From assembly GCF_007830155.1 (NCBI RefSeq), contig NZ_VLKY01000003.1, forward strand, positions 186,001 through 250,000: a stretch of 64,000 bases of DNA, written 5' to 3'. Positions 63,516 to 64,000 of the stretch are shown piece by piece; the first letter of the stretch is position 1; every line of letters begins with the position of its first letter. The translations under genes were made by a program, and so were the position numbers. The DNA comes from Pseudomonas duriflava. GTDB taxonomy: Bacteria; Pseudomonadota; Gammaproteobacteria; Pseudomonadales; Pseudomonadaceae. Below the pieces are notes generated by a model that saw nothing but the letters and a program-made list of their open reading frames with translations, searched no databases and was not told where the DNA came from.

Positions 63516-64000
63516 TGGGTGGTTTTTTGCCTGCTGTCTGGCCCTGAGTGCTGCCGTGACGGTGGGGTGTTCGTCCAGTTCCTATGTGGTTCTGGTCGAT
63601 AGCCCCTACGGAGAGGTACGGGATGTCACCGTAACTACGCCTCAAGGGGCTACGCACATTGACCAGATCCAGAAGGCCATCAGCCTGGACCGTGATGCCG
63701 GGCGAACGTTTACGCTGCCACCCAAGCAAATCCTCATGGACTTTACCCCCGCCTTGGCTGCGCAGCCAAAGTTACCTGTGCATTACCTGTTGTATTTCAG
63801 CGGAGGTAGTAACCGGCTTGCTCCCGATTCCGAGCAGACGTTAAAGGATATTCTGGCAACCCTGCGCGCACGAAAACCGGCTGCCGTCTCGGTGATTGGC
63901 CATACCGACACGCTAGGCAGTGCTGATATCAATCAGCAGGTGGGGCTGCAACGAGCCCAGGCGGTTGCACGACGTTTGCGTGCCCAGCGGCTTGACCTGC
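63496..64000 (+). CDS. OmpA-family lipoprotein (partial, cut by window end)
   Basis: 168 residues are visible with no stop before the window edge. MNRRPLDGWFFACCLALSAAVTVGC is a lipoprotein signal with Cys25. A middle domain is followed by the OmpA peptidoglycan-binding domain (LLYFSGGSNRLAPDSEQTLKDIL, then IGHTDTLGSADINQQVGLQRAQAVARRL). It overlaps the FecR-domain gene by 20 bases. The rest of the OmpA domain lies beyond the window. Confidence 0.85.
   Translation, partial: MNRRPLDGWFFACCLALSAAVTVGCSSSSYVVLVDSPYGEVRDVTVTTPQGATHIDQIQKAISLDRDAGRTFTLPPKQILMDFTPALAAQPKLPVHYLLYFSGGSNRLAPDSEQTLKDILATLRARKPAAVSVIGHTDTLGSADINQQVGLQRAQAVARRLRAQRLDL

Overview
The window looks like a chromosomal segment of a gammaproteobacterium in or close to Pseudomonas. 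Two long blocks follow the order I know from Pseudomonas: pauB4-like oxidoreductase, dadR, dadA, ridA, alr/dadX, pauR-like regulator and cytochrome c5; then metK, ArsR-methyltransferase, transketolase, epd, pgk, two small lipoproteins and class II aldolase. By eye the GC content is moderate and lower than in most pseudomonads, so a side lineage (for example the P. luteola group) is possible; this is inference. I saw no rRNA, tRNA, CRISPR array, insertion sequence or prophage gene.

Layout. 0.4-7.3 kb: a type-2 argC and the D-alanine/polyamine catabolic cluster. 7.4-19.3 kb: SAM synthesis and central carbon metabolism, interrupted by an ada/alkA-ogt alkylation-repair pair and hyi. 19.4-25.5 kb: two facing HExxH metallopeptidases, a LexA-controlled yebG, a GreA/GreB-like factor, a phosphoribosyltransferase and a short-chain dehydrogenase. 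25.8-30.4 kb: an AT-rich islet with a MurJ-like flippase, a DRL/SAF-type dehydrogenase and a membrane acyltransferase, probably for surface polysaccharide. 31-37 kb: dbpA, a HAD phosphatase, an orphan GAF-histidine kinase, a cold-shock protein and an MFS drug exporter. 37-47.3 kb: a complete type II secretion operon in the Xanthomonas xps order (E-F-G-H-I-J-K-L-M-N-D). 47.8-54.4 kb: an acyltransferase, a retropepsin-like protein, a GST and a fecI-fecR-fecA iron-uptake set with a Fur-box-like site. 55.1-57.7 kb: a large secreted protein made of two glycoside hydrolase family 5 domains joined by a Ser/Thr linker. 57.7-64 kb: uppP split by an in-frame stop, slipin-NfeD, an OPT-family transporter, and a FecR-domain/OmpA-lipoprotein pair cut by the window end.

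Most notable observations: (1) the second GH5 domain of the 848-residue protein has lost the acid/base Glu and three other family-invariant residues while keeping the rest of the fold, so it looks like a pseudoenzyme domain in tandem with an active one; (2) uppP carries one in-frame TGA, with an intact C-terminal reading frame after it; (3) the T2SS ATPase lacks the usual zinc-binding tetracysteine motif; (4) the metK leader can form several hairpins, some mutually exclusive; (5) there are long palindromes upstream of the ArsR-methyltransferase gene and of the GH5 gene that could be operators. The T2SS and the GH5 protein may form a secretion system and its cargo, but the sequence alone does not prove this.
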